DNA of 64,000 bases from Narthecium ossifragum (Eukaryota; Streptophyta; Magnoliopsida; Dioscoreales; Nartheciaceae), in the NCBI GenBank assembly GCA_963920575.1, contig OY986966.1, positions 15,991,888-16,055,887 of the forward strand, in the 5' to 3' direction. The notes below the pieces were generated by a model. That model had not been told where the DNA came from. It was given only the letters and a program-made list of their open reading frames with translations, and searched no databases. The position numbers and the translations under genes were made by a program. Below, in pieces: positions 1-12,400 of the stretch (position 1 is its first letter; each line of letters begins with the position of its first letter).

Positions 1-439
1 TTAGACTGGAGCCATTTGTCCAGCTAAGATCCAGCTCGTTGGCTCGAAATCTTTCCCTCACTTTTTCAGTAAGCATTGCAAGTGTTTCTATATTATCATC
101 AGTGACTGAAGCCTCAATGTGATCGTCAGAAGAATCTTTTAGGTTTGCAGCATGTGTGACAATCGAATGCCATTGATACAGGAAGTGTTCATCTTGAATC
201 AACGCGATGAGCAGATCTAATTTTGACCTCCTCACAAGAGTGTTTCCACGCAAACACCATGGTACAAATTCAGTTGTGAATGTCTGCAAAAAATGAATCA
301 TCCTTGATCCAACATCACCTTCATTAGTAAAGTTATCACTCAACTGACCATTGTTGCTGATCTGGACATGTGCTAGTATTGCTGTTGGTCCAAATATCTC
401 AACCAAGATGGAGATCAATCTGACAGCATCTGGTGAGTC
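1..439 (-). CDS. LTN1: listerin exon 10, partial (residues 602-747)
   Basis: The acceptor ACTTGCAG|GACTCA opens a frame that stays open to the window edge. It begins [20 protein letters not shown] and includes [20 protein letters not shown] and [13 protein letters not shown] helical text ([15 protein letters not shown]). The exon is cut by the window edge. Confidence 0.92.
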
Positions 440-3400
440 CTGCAAGTCAATAAAGGTCAAAAGATCGTACAATATGTTCATTATCTTTCATGCACACCAA
501 AAGATTACTTTCAACTTCAAAAAAATCGAGTGGAAGATAATAAATTTATACCCTTGTGCAGCATCATCAAGATTTTGATACAAACAAATATAAGAGCGTC
601 ATATAGAACAAACATTCTTTCTATTTCGAGTATATGTAAATAGATGACAAGGAAAAAGTGCAATGTTTACAAATAGGGACCCCGTAAAACCAGGTAATCA
701 CCTTCAGAGTGGTAAGCTCAGTAAATCAAAATATTCAAAGCTGAACAGAATTTTATAATAGCTACTCTTAGGATCATTAGTCAAGTAACCTTCTCAATCT
801 TTTAAAAGCCCTTCTTATTCAATATTAACGGTTAATGTTATAAACTTTCAATAAGAGTTAAATGAGATCTAATGAACTCCATCGCAGCAAATAGAGTGTT
901 TAGTTTTAAGATATTAAGGTGATGAAGGAATAAAGAATGATGGCAATTAGCAACCAGTGTAAGTAGGTTTTTGTTTTGGATGTCACAATACACCAGCATA
1001 CCCTCCCAAGTCCAAACATCATGTAAATGAAACCTACAAGACTTCTTAAAACTCAAAAGCATTTCAAACATAATATGACAGCAATCTGTTTTTGAATCGA
1101 ATAAAACCAACTCACGTGAGTCACATCACGTCCTTGAACAACAACGATTTAAAGAGGAAGATTGTCACAAAACCGAACAGAGGTCAAAGAAGAAGCCCAT
1201 ACATGCTATCCTCCTCAATTAAGCATAATGGAATTCTGACCTAGACGAGTTCAGAAATAAACGGAAGCCATGCTGTTCAGTAGCACATATGGTCAGGAAA
1301 AAAATAGGGACCATGTAGGCATGTACCACAACCATGCTTTGCAGGTAAAGGCCAGCAACATATTATGCCTGTATCATGGTAAGGTGATAACGAACAGAAT
1401 ATGATGAGGCTACTAATTTAAGCATCCAAGAGAAAATGATGAGGCCACTGAAACAAAAGTCTGTTGGACCCATGGCACGTCAATGATCTATGACAGTCAG
1501 GACATGAAGGCTTGACCAGAAAAGATTGCTCTATTATGAAAACTGGACATTCATATCTGATCCAAGCCATAGATCTCTAGGTGCTACAGCACGGAACAAG
1601 AAGCCTGGAAATCTAGGATCTGTTTTGGGCTCAGGTCAAATTACAATCTGGCAGTCATAGGCCAAATTAAAGTTCGAACAGACCTCATTCCAAACACCTA
1701 TCTGATTCACACCCACTCTCCACAAACTCACAACGAACATCATGTAATTATTTGGGTAAAGATGTCCAGCGACAATGGAAAACAAATCAAGACAGAGAAC
1801 AGCTTATGCATAACTGTTTGTCTCAACTATAGGCCAAATTTTCGTTTAATACCTGTAGTTTAGTCAAAATTTTCACTCAGTCCCTAACCTTTAAAAATTT
1901 CAAATCAGCTCCCCGTAGTTTCAATTTGTCGCTTATGTAGTCCTCCAGCTTAGCTGCCGTTAGTCGGCTAACGGCGAAAGGACCAAGTCAGCATGTTTCA
2001 AACTAATTTTGACCCAATTGACTTTATATTAAAAAAAAATTCATGTCAGCATCTTCTCTCTCCCCGCTCTCTTTCATCTATCTCGATCTCTCTGCTCCTC
2101 TCACGGTGGTCCAGCCCCTCACCGGAGAACAGGAACCCATCATCGCCGGTGACGACTCAAAGCTTGTACTGCTCTACAACGTCCTTGTCCTCGGATGCGT
2201 CATCCAAGACGGCACCGTCAGGTGGAGGAGGTAATCAGGGCGGTGGCACCATGGAGGGGGAGGCGGAGGTATGGTGGTGGCTGCCGACGGGGTGGATGTC
2301 GATGGTGGCACTGTCCAATCACCTCATCCACACCAACACCCTCTACGACCTCGGCCACCTACTTTCTGGCGAACCCCATGGCGGCAAGAGCTCCAGCCAT
2401 CATCTCCAACCGCACCCAGCCTCGTTCGACCCCGACGAACCACCTGAACCACCCGAAACCCTCCCCTGAAGCTTCCTGAAGCCCTGACCCACCGCCACGG
2501 TTCCGCCCATCGCCGCCAACGGCCGTGAGCACCGCTGCCTCGCCTCCCCACTGCCACCTGGGGCTCCCTATGCCAATGGACCCCGATCTACCCTTCCCCG
2601 ACGCCGCCGACCTCTCCTTGGCCGGCAAAAAAGTGGTGGTTTTCTTCCCTTCAAGACCCACCGCCGCCTATGGCGACGGATCCGGCCAGTGAACTCAGGG
2701 GATCGATTCCCCAGGTGACCACGACCTCAACTCTGCCGGTCTTGGCCGCCGATCAGCTCTCCTTAACATCAATTTAGCTCCGGCGTCCTCCCTGCCGTTG
2801 GATCAACACGAGCAAACTCGCCATCAGCTCGTCGGCAACCACCACCATGAGAGAGAGAAGAGAAAAGAGGGAGAAGGATGGTGGAGAGAGGTGAAGATGA
2901 GGACTCGTCAGGGCTGGGCGTCGATGGCGAGCTGGTCGGAGGATAAAAAGGGAGAAGAGAGTGAAGAGAGAGAAGGATGAGAGAGAGAAGGAACGAGAGA
3001 GAGAGAGGGAGATGCTGATGTGGCTATTTTTAATAAAAAAAATTCGAAAGTAGGCCACGTGGGCAAAAATGGGTCACTTTGCCACTAACTCATGGACAAC
3101 GAGTGGACGAAAGAACCACATAAGGATGAAATCAAAACTACGGGGAACTGATTTGAAAATTTTAAAGGTCAGGGACTGAATACAAAATTTCGACTAAACT
3201 ACAAGGTACTAAACGGAAATTTAGCCCTCAATTGATGGTCAAGGACAATCATCTCAATTCTTTTGAATTAAGAGGAAAAGCTACCAAAACAAGTATGATA
3301 TCCATAATAGCAGGTTACGAGTGCACAACTTGATTTAAGATAGAAATTCTTCTACGATAAATTGCAGAAGCTAAAAGGAATATTTACTTGCGCATAATCA

Positions 3401-6400
3401 GATAAGAATACATAACCTTGTGATTCTTAAACATAACTAGGTAACTTACTAGAGATTTGATTGCCACAAAAGAGTTTGCAACCAGTGGTCCAGCTAAACA
3501 ATCCAATGGCCACTTTTCACCTTTCTGGAACACAAGTTCATCTACAAGCAAAAAGAAGTTTGCAATTCGTTGTATATGATCACAAAACCTTGGTAAGCGT
3601 TCCCCTTGTTCCAATATGTCCAAACAATCCTTTTGAAATGACATACAGAAGGCATTAACCAATTTAGATTCCTTCAATGAAACTTCTGATAGAATTTCTA
3701 CAATACATCTGCCCGATTCTCGAACATAATTTGGAGGATAATTAGCAAATCCAGTGTTTGTTAACCTTTCATGAGACACCGATGTGCCATCTTCAGCTGA
3801 ACCAACAGATCGCACAGAAATAGGTTCACCTTGCTTTCCGGGTGTTACTGACATGAGATAGTCATGCCACAAAAGTGCTACAAGAATATTCTCAATAAGA
3901 CTGAGAGGGGGGTAATAAATAGCATCTCCTGGAGAAGATCTGAAAAGCAATTGCGCATTGTAGAAAATTAAGTTACAAAAAGATTTCAATTATGAAATGG
4001 GCCTTTAACTGTTTAAACCATGGCAGTCAGAGATCTTACCTTGATGGATTATATAACAAATAAAGGAAGCATTCCTTAAATGCTCTGAGAAAAGCCAAAC
4101 TGTCTGCGGAGGAGTGCAAATGATGTCTTCCAGCCCATAAATTTTGGAAAAAATGCAGGGCGAAATGTTCTCCAACTGCTGCTTTAGCAGGTATGGATTC
4201 CAAGAATAAAACCAGAACAGGGTAGGATATTTGTTGCGATCCGTAGCAACCACTTCTTAAGAAGTGCCAGAGCCGATTCAGGACAGCTTTCTGAACATTA
4301 CAGTGAGACCAACTTCCCGGAATTTTCCTGGAGAAAAGTAGAATTGTGTCCCACATTGATGAATGGCATGATGAATCTTTTTCTTGGAAAGCACCAAGTA
4401 TAGCAACAGAAAGTATCTTCATGTTTTCCTCATTGTAAACATGAACAGTGTGCTTGATGAAACTAGCTAAAACTGTATAGGTAGCTGAACGAACCCCAGG
4501 ATCCTTAGACTTATGAAATTCAAGAAAGTTTCCATGCTCAGAGAACATCTTTTCAGCCAAAAATCCAGCAGATTCCCTGGCCTTAGCAGCAAGCTTCTGT
4601 TCATTGCTGACACTTCCAGACTCAACATCTGGTAATTTTGAACCCAGTAGAATATCGATTAGACTTGCTAATGCCAACAATGATGATGCTAGAACCTGCA
4701 AAAATGAAAACCTCAATAGGCCAAATTTAAGAGGAGACATTTACGTTTAGAATTACAATATGGTATCTCTTGCTAGTTACAAGAGGAATAGATAATGTAG
4801 CAATGACAATTAGTAACCTCAAAAGACATGATTTTTTCCAGCATATATCCTCAAAACCTCCAAATTTGTACATTTCCTTAAGAAAACATATATATCCCTT
4901 GAGAGTGTCATAACATTAGACATATTTAAAGCACTATCATGCCTTTTAGGATAATAACGCTAGATACATTTTAAGGACAACCAAAACTGCAAAAACCCGG
5001 CCCTCACCCAATTTATAGGCCATTCACTAATTGGAAGTCCACATCCTAACACAAACTAAAACGCACCTGATAGTTGATGGTAATCCCCTTGCCACACCCC
5101 AACACAACCAACAGCCTCCTCCCTCAAAAAAACAAAGAAAACTTCACTTTTCTCTTCCGCTCTTGATGTCATCACTGTAACCCAGAACCACAACCTAGCT
5201 TATCACTCTCCCTAAGTATGCAATGTTCTTCCCTCATCTCAGATGAAAGGATTGAATCTAGGATACAACCTAAGCTAGCAAACAATCCTAGTAGAACCCA
5301 ATCACTTTACTTTGCAGTCAACGCTCGTGATGTCTCTATAGAGTGTATTTTGATTGGTCATAACTAGAAACACATTGACTTCGGACATATTTGTGGACAG
5401 AATAAAAGAATTATTAGGAGATCTGTGGGGGGCCAAATCATCGGGCAACTACTTCTAGATCATAAACTATGATTCTAAATCGCAGTGCCAAATTCAAAAG
5501 TTGGCATCACTTCCCTTGAGTGTAGCTTAAGTTGTAGTTTTGTCCGTGTTATAGGGCCCAAATAGGAGTAACATGTATTTGAAGAAATACTAATCTTCGA
5601 TTATTTGTTAAGCCAATATAATATTGCTCTAAACAATTCAAAAATATGCCCATGCATTCATCAAGGAATATTGGAACACATAGGTGCAGCTCCCCAGTGC
5701 TCTTCCCCACCCCCACTTGGACCACCAGAATAAAGCAGAAAGAAATTAGAACATGGGAGGAAAATGGCCCAAGTAGACAGATAGGCCATGAGCCAAGTGC
5801 CAAGCACCAATTGGAATCTAAGCATATCGAAAGATGTTCAGTTTAGTACCATATACCACTCAAGAACTTAAAAAAGTTCTATTAAACAAACAAAGAGCTC
5901 ACAAACTCTCCAAACAACACATTCAATATTAATAGATTTAAACAAAAATTACAACAGTCCGTCATGGACAACAACACATTCTTGCATTTCAACAAAATAA
6001 GATCAAGAACACATAGCAAACTAACAGAAGAAAGAAACAGTTGAATTGATGCCTTCAAGTCAATCCTTACTGATAGTCATCCCTCCAACACCTTCAGGCT
6101 TACCACAAAAATATAAATCTAGATAACAAGCTCCCTTTGTTGAGTTTGCATTATTCGCATTTAGTTAAAACATATCATCATTAGAAAGTTTAAACCGTGG
6201 AGTCTTTTTTCCAATTTGAACATAGATGAAATGAAAGCAAAACCGTTTTTTTTTCCAAAACCAATTCCTACCAATAAGAAATCCACTTATCAACGAGAAA
6301 ATAACATGTCATCGATCAGACCGCCATTTCCAAGATTATTTACATGTATGAGCAAGGTTCTAAAAAACGCTAGGCACTAGTCGGGCGGAAGCCCAGGGAT

Positions 6401-9400
6401 TAGCGCCCAGAGGACTAGTCGGACGCCTAGGCGGGGACTAGGCGGTTTTATTTTTTTAATTTTAATTTAATTTTTATTACATATAATTATAAAAATATAA
6501 ATATAAAGCTTAAATAGCAGGCTGAAGCAGCAGCTTCCTCTCCACCGCCCCTCCTTGATTCCAATGGCTTCGCAAGTCGCAACCGAACACAATCCTAACT
6601 CTAAAGAACAACCAAAAGAGGAATCAGGAAGTTTAGTTCTAAAATCTAAAGTTATAACTTATAGTGTTGCTATTCAATAGTGCTCCATCAAATCACGATT
6701 AAAAAATATTTATAACTTTAGATTTTAGAACTAAACCGCCCAGCCCGCCTAGGCACCCGCCTAGCCCGCCTAGGCGCCCGCCCAGCCCGCCTAGCTCGCC
6801 GATTTTCAGCCAAACGCCTAGCTCAAACGCCTAGGCCATAATCGGGACGGCCGGGGAGCGCCTAACGCCTAGACGGCGCCTAGGCGGCCGCCCAGGCCGA
6901 TTTTTAGAACATTGTGTATGAGATGTGTGCGGTAAATGGTCAAAGGTTTCTTGGTTGATTAAAATATTAAAGAAAATTTTAGGTTAAGCCTATATTCATT
7001 TTGATTTGCATGTTCCAATCGTAGCTAACCCCCCCCCCCCCCCCAAAACCATTTTCTATCGCAGCTAACCCCCCCCCCCACACCCCCGCCGCGCGGCCCC
7101 ACCAAAAAATATTACAAACGAAAATATCAGCGACAATATCCTCGGCCATAACATGGTTCAATGACCCTTCAATTCTTTTGATGACCGGAAGCAGGCCCTA
7201 ATATATCTAGTATATGAAAATTAGGAGTAGGAATCAAAGCCATTATAGGTTAAGCCTATATTCATTTTGATTTGCATGTTCCAATCGTCATACATTTGTC
7301 ATCAATTACTACAAATGATACTATGCTAATAGCAACAGTACCTAACAGAAACTATTTTGGCACACAAGGTCTCAGCAATAACCCCTCAAGAGAACATCAT
7401 GAAGTCAAGTAACTACTAAAGGAAAATAGGAAACTGTAGAATGTGTGCTGAATATGTACAAATACTTCTTGACTTCATGGAAATTTATAACCATGCTCTC
7501 AAGATCCAAGAACAATTTTCCTAACAGCATGACCATACCTATCTTTGGCTGGCACGAAGCTCTTCAGGCTCCAATGGATGGTCCATGCGGATACATGTAT
7601 CCTACTAAATTATTGGCGCAGTGATCCCTGCCAAGATGCCAAAAAGAAACCTACCAACTAATGTATATTACAGAGTCACTACTCAAGCCGCAAACTTACA
7701 CGGATATAACCAAATTTTACCCATTTGGTTTGGATTCTTCTTTGGAATGACTGTGCCACCTTTAACTAAAATACTGCCAATTCGTATGACGCAAATCCAA
7801 TGTTCTAATAACATGATTCAGATAAAATATTTCCCAAGCCTTATGGTGCTCATACTCTGCAGGAAAAAACAAATCAAGCTTGCAGAAAAAACAGAGCCGT
7901 CTGGGATGTAATAAAATCATCAAGATTCAATTGCAGGGCATGAGTTGACGCTTGATATATTAGCAAAGTGGAATCCTGCATCATGCTGACATCAATTTCA
8001 TTGCAAAGGAAGGAAATAGGAATAGCAAGAAAATAAATACACATTCTACAATGTTAACCTAAAGCAGAGGTACTTGTCCCCAGCTTTGGATGCATTCAAT
8101 GGGAGCATATGGTATTAAACAATAAAGAAGATACTAGCAAATATAGTTACAATGAAGATGGAGAAATATCAGCACATACACGTTGATGCATCTCTACTAA
8201 CTCATCAAGAGGAGTGACTTTGTCAGACATAGCTTGTGGCGTGAGCCTTAGGTTTTCATCCAGATATAAAAAAACCTCATTAACACATAACATGAGCGCA
8301 TCCAATCTTCTTTCATGTGCTCGAAAAGCGGCCTGCAATTAGACTGAAGCAATCAGCCTAGACTTATTTGAAAGCATAGATAATAACCAGAGCCATAGAC
8401 GAAAACCACCAATAACATGAACTAAATTGCAAGTATGATAGGTGATAAAGGTAGGAGATAATTTCCTCAAATATCTGGAGTGCTCGCATATAACCCTTTT
8501 TTTTTTGTCTTTCCATGTCTCCACTCTCAGCATGTTTGCAAGCAAAGTAGAGGCTCGCTTGAGCCCATTCAATAATCAAGAATCAAGGATACAGGCCAAC
8601 CCAAACCCAAACAAGCCCAAATACTAGAGCTGACGCATGTTCTAATTGCATAAACAAAATTCTCAGCCCAACTGAGTTGATCTAGATTTTCAAGCCTACA
8701 TAAGACATTCATACCCAAAACACGAACCCCAGCCTGGCTTCTATTCTATGTAGTTGTTAATCTACCAAGGCAACCTAACCAATTCGAAAATTCTCATCTC
8801 AACTGAGTTAACCTAGAATTTCAAGCCTGCATAGGACCTTCATACCCAAAACATGAACCCCCGCCTGGCTTCTATCCTAGGTGGTTGTTTAAGCTATCAA
8901 GTCAACCTCGCCAATTCACAGAACACCCCTAAACCAAACCTAGAAACCCTTTTAACAGAAGAAAAATGCAAAGAGATCACTCATATAGCTACAAATGCAT
9001 AAGAATCATGACCCGAAACAAGAAGCTTTATCCCAATTATTTAGCTCAAGTTCATCGATAGTTATCTTTACAAAGATGGTCATCACCACAGATGCTATCC
9101 AAGCATCTTAGTTTCAAATGGTTGTCAAACTGAATTCATCAGAGATAACAAAATCAACTTCTGCTGTTGTCATCTGTTTTTGGTTTGCTTAAGTGTTCGC
9201 AATTCGAAACAAGCTTTTACAACGTTTATTAAAGAGATGTTAGAAGCATGCATGTTTGAACCATAACATAATGCCATTAGGTAAAAACTCGTTTTGTCCC
9301 AAATGCCCAATTCTTGAAGGTTCCCTTCCTTCATTTCTTTTTGTCCTCTGTAGTGGTATGCAGGAAATGCTACACAGATAGGTTAACTGCTAAATCCACC

Positions 9401-12400
9401 CACAAGGCAATTCAGACTAAGCAAAATATATATTTTTTCCTTGCTGGACAAAAAAGATTACCGGCAAGTAAACTTGCAAAATTAAAATGCCCCTTAGGAA
9501 GAAATATGCCACAAACATCTAAAGATCACTCTATCTATGACTATCATTTGCATGCATAAAAAATATAAAACAAAAAATAATAATACAAAATAATTGCCAG
9601 TTGAATCAGGGATATAGAATGAACCTCTAAAGATCTCTTTGCAGCTTGAGAAACCTCTGGAATAGGATCAAACTGAGAAAACCACCAAGGGCCCATCAAA
9701 GTCTTCAAATGTGGAGCCAAGCCTCTCCTGAAAATAATAAGTATATACAGATAAGATTGAAGGATGCACGGAAATAGTGGTTTTATGTTCAGCAAGATGC
9801 TAACAAAACATCTTCACTATCATACTTTTGCTTGAGTAGTGTCGGATCGCACAGATTATTGGATTTTCAACTCTGGATGGCCAAATTACTCAGAGAAGTT
9901 CACAAAATAAAAGCTTACTTCAAACTTCAAAAACCAACCTAAGCTTCTTTTGAAGCTGCCACTAAAGATTCATATCCTGAAACTCTTAGCTGGTAATGCA
10001 CCATACTAAGAAAACCCTATGCAACATCACAGGCAAGGGGAAGGGAGTAAAAGAGAAAAAGGCCAAAGAATCCATACTCATAAACGAGACCTATCATATT
10101 GGATAACTTGGGAGTCCCATTTCATTTTTCTTAACCCTCAAAATTGATAAGGATGGCCTTCCTAACAGAAATATAGACAAAGGTGACTTCAAACTTAAAA
10201 ACATTAACAGATGTGTAGCCCAATTTTAATACAACAAAACATACATAGGTGACTAGCCACTTGGATAAATAGACAGTGGCGGAACCAGGGGGCAAGGGGG
10301 GGCGGCCGCCCCCCCTGGCAACGCCGGAAACCCCCCTGCCCCTCCCGCCCCTTCACCTCCTCCACGAGTCACGAGACTCACGACCCTTCACCTCCTCGGC
10401 AGCTCGGCTCCTCAGTCCTCCTTCACGCTAGCTCTAGCAGAGGCCCTAGACCCGCCCCTTCACCTCCTCTCCTCCTCATCCCTAACTCCGCTCTCCGCTC
10501 CGCCATCCTCACCTGGTGCCACACTGCCACCGCTCCTCTCCAAGTATCTTCCCAGCCCCCAACCCATCCATCCCGACGCCGCCTTTCTCCTGGTCCACCG
10601 CCTCGTAGTCATCGACATCACCGCCACCGCCACCTCCTCCGGCTCCAGCGACACCTCCTCTTCCGGCGCCCACCAAGACCCCTTCTTGCTCCCAGGTCGT
10701 CCTCCTCAGTCCTCACTCCTCAAACCTTCCATTCCTCCACAGTGTTGCAGAGAGAACAGAGAAGAAGCAGAGCACGCATGTATGTTTTTTTTTCTATTTT
10801 TTTTATTTGATTTAGTTAATTATTTGTTAATGTTAGGATTTATAATTTATTAGTTTGATTTAGTTAATTATTTATTTGTTAGGATTTAGTTAATTATTTG
10901 ATAAATTATAAAATATTTATAATTTATTAGTTTGATTTCTAATTGTCGCATTTTTATTTATATTTTTGTTTTGTTTTATTTAGATAATGGATAAGTTTGT
11001 AATAAAAAAACCACGAAACGGACCAAGCGGTGAATCGTCCAATACTCATGACTTCCTCTAAAAACTCAAAAGGAATTGGTGAATGCTTGTGCAACGGAGA
11101 CCACACTTGAGATCATTAATGATATTGGGGAAGGATTTTTTCTCTTATGGTTGATTAGTCGCGAGATAATTCAGTGAAGGAGCAAATGGCAGTGGTTTTA
11201 AGATATGTGAACAAACGTGGATAAGTAATTGAAAGGTTTCTTGGTGTGGAACATGTTGCTGACACTTGCTCTCAATCTTTAAAAAATGCCATAGACGGAT
11301 TGTTTGCAAGATGTGGGTTATCAATATCCAGATTGAGAGGTCAAGGGTATGATGGGGCATCAAACATGCGATGGGATTTCAATGGGTTAAAGTCGCTTAT
11401 TTTGCAGGACAATCCTTCTGCTATCTATATCCATTGTTTTGCTCACCAACTTCAATTGACTGTTACGGGTATTGCAAAGAATAACTTACAAGTTGGTGAT
11501 TTTTTTAATTACACTTGTTTGATTGTGAATATAGTCGGAGCTTCTTGTAAAAAAAAAATACTCTTCGCCAAAGTCATCATGAGAATTTAGTGGATTGGTT
11601 GGACAAGGGAGAGATTTCTAGTGGAAGAGACAAAAATCAAGAAATCAGTCTCGCACGACCAGATGATTACTCGTTAATAACTAAATCTCTTCAAATATTT
11701 TATTTCTTTGTTTATATGTTTTTAATTCCCATAATATTGTAGGTGATACTCGTTGGGATTCACATCACCTTACAATAATCCGTCTTTTCACTATGTGATC
11801 ATCAGTGCTGGAAGTGCTTGAAAACATAAAAGATGATGGAGTTCAGTCAGAACAAAGATCCATGGCTATGAGCTTGATGGATAAGATGAAAAGCTTTGAG
11901 TTTGTATTCACTATGCATTTGATGAGGGATATAATGGGAATTACAAATGAATTGTCACATGTATTGTTGCGAAAGGACCAAGACATAGTTAATGCTATGA
12001 GTTTGGTTGGAGTAATGACAGAACGGTTGCAGAATTTGAGGGAGACAAAATGGAATGAATTTTTGGAATAAGTCAACTTTTTGTATCGATAATTCTATTA
12101 GTGTACCCAATATGAAAGATATTATACCAATTCGTAGTCGTTCGAGGCATGGAGGGCAAAATATTACTTATATGCACCATTTTCGTGTTGAAGTGTTTTT
12201 CCAAGTTAATGATTTCATCGCTCAAGAGATGAATCATCGTTTCACAGAAGCAAGTACAAAGTTACTTCTTTGCATAACATGCCTTGATCCAAGAAACTCA
12301 TTCTCATCATTTGACCATGCTAAGTTATGTCATATTGCTGAACTTTATCAAGAGGATTTCACAGTAGCTGATGTATGATCCTTAGAGATCAGCTTAACAC

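Larger units (their letters stand above)
4696..8179 (-). other. listerin intron 7
   Basis: A 3.5 kb AT-rich intron. It holds the hAT MITE at 6353-6914 and the duplicated segment with cytosine runs at 6981-7287. I see nothing else identifiable in 4740-6350 or 7290-8179. Confidence 0.85.

Noticed and set aside
1993..2661. Protein-coding gene on either strand in the GC-rich interior of the intron 9 element
   Set aside because: Several overlapping frames, no recognisable similarity, inside TIRs of a transposon; kept only as a captured-fragment possibility.
7028..7079. Cytosine runs as telomeric or tail sequence
   Set aside because: No telomere unit and no adjacent retroposon body; they belong to a local duplication.
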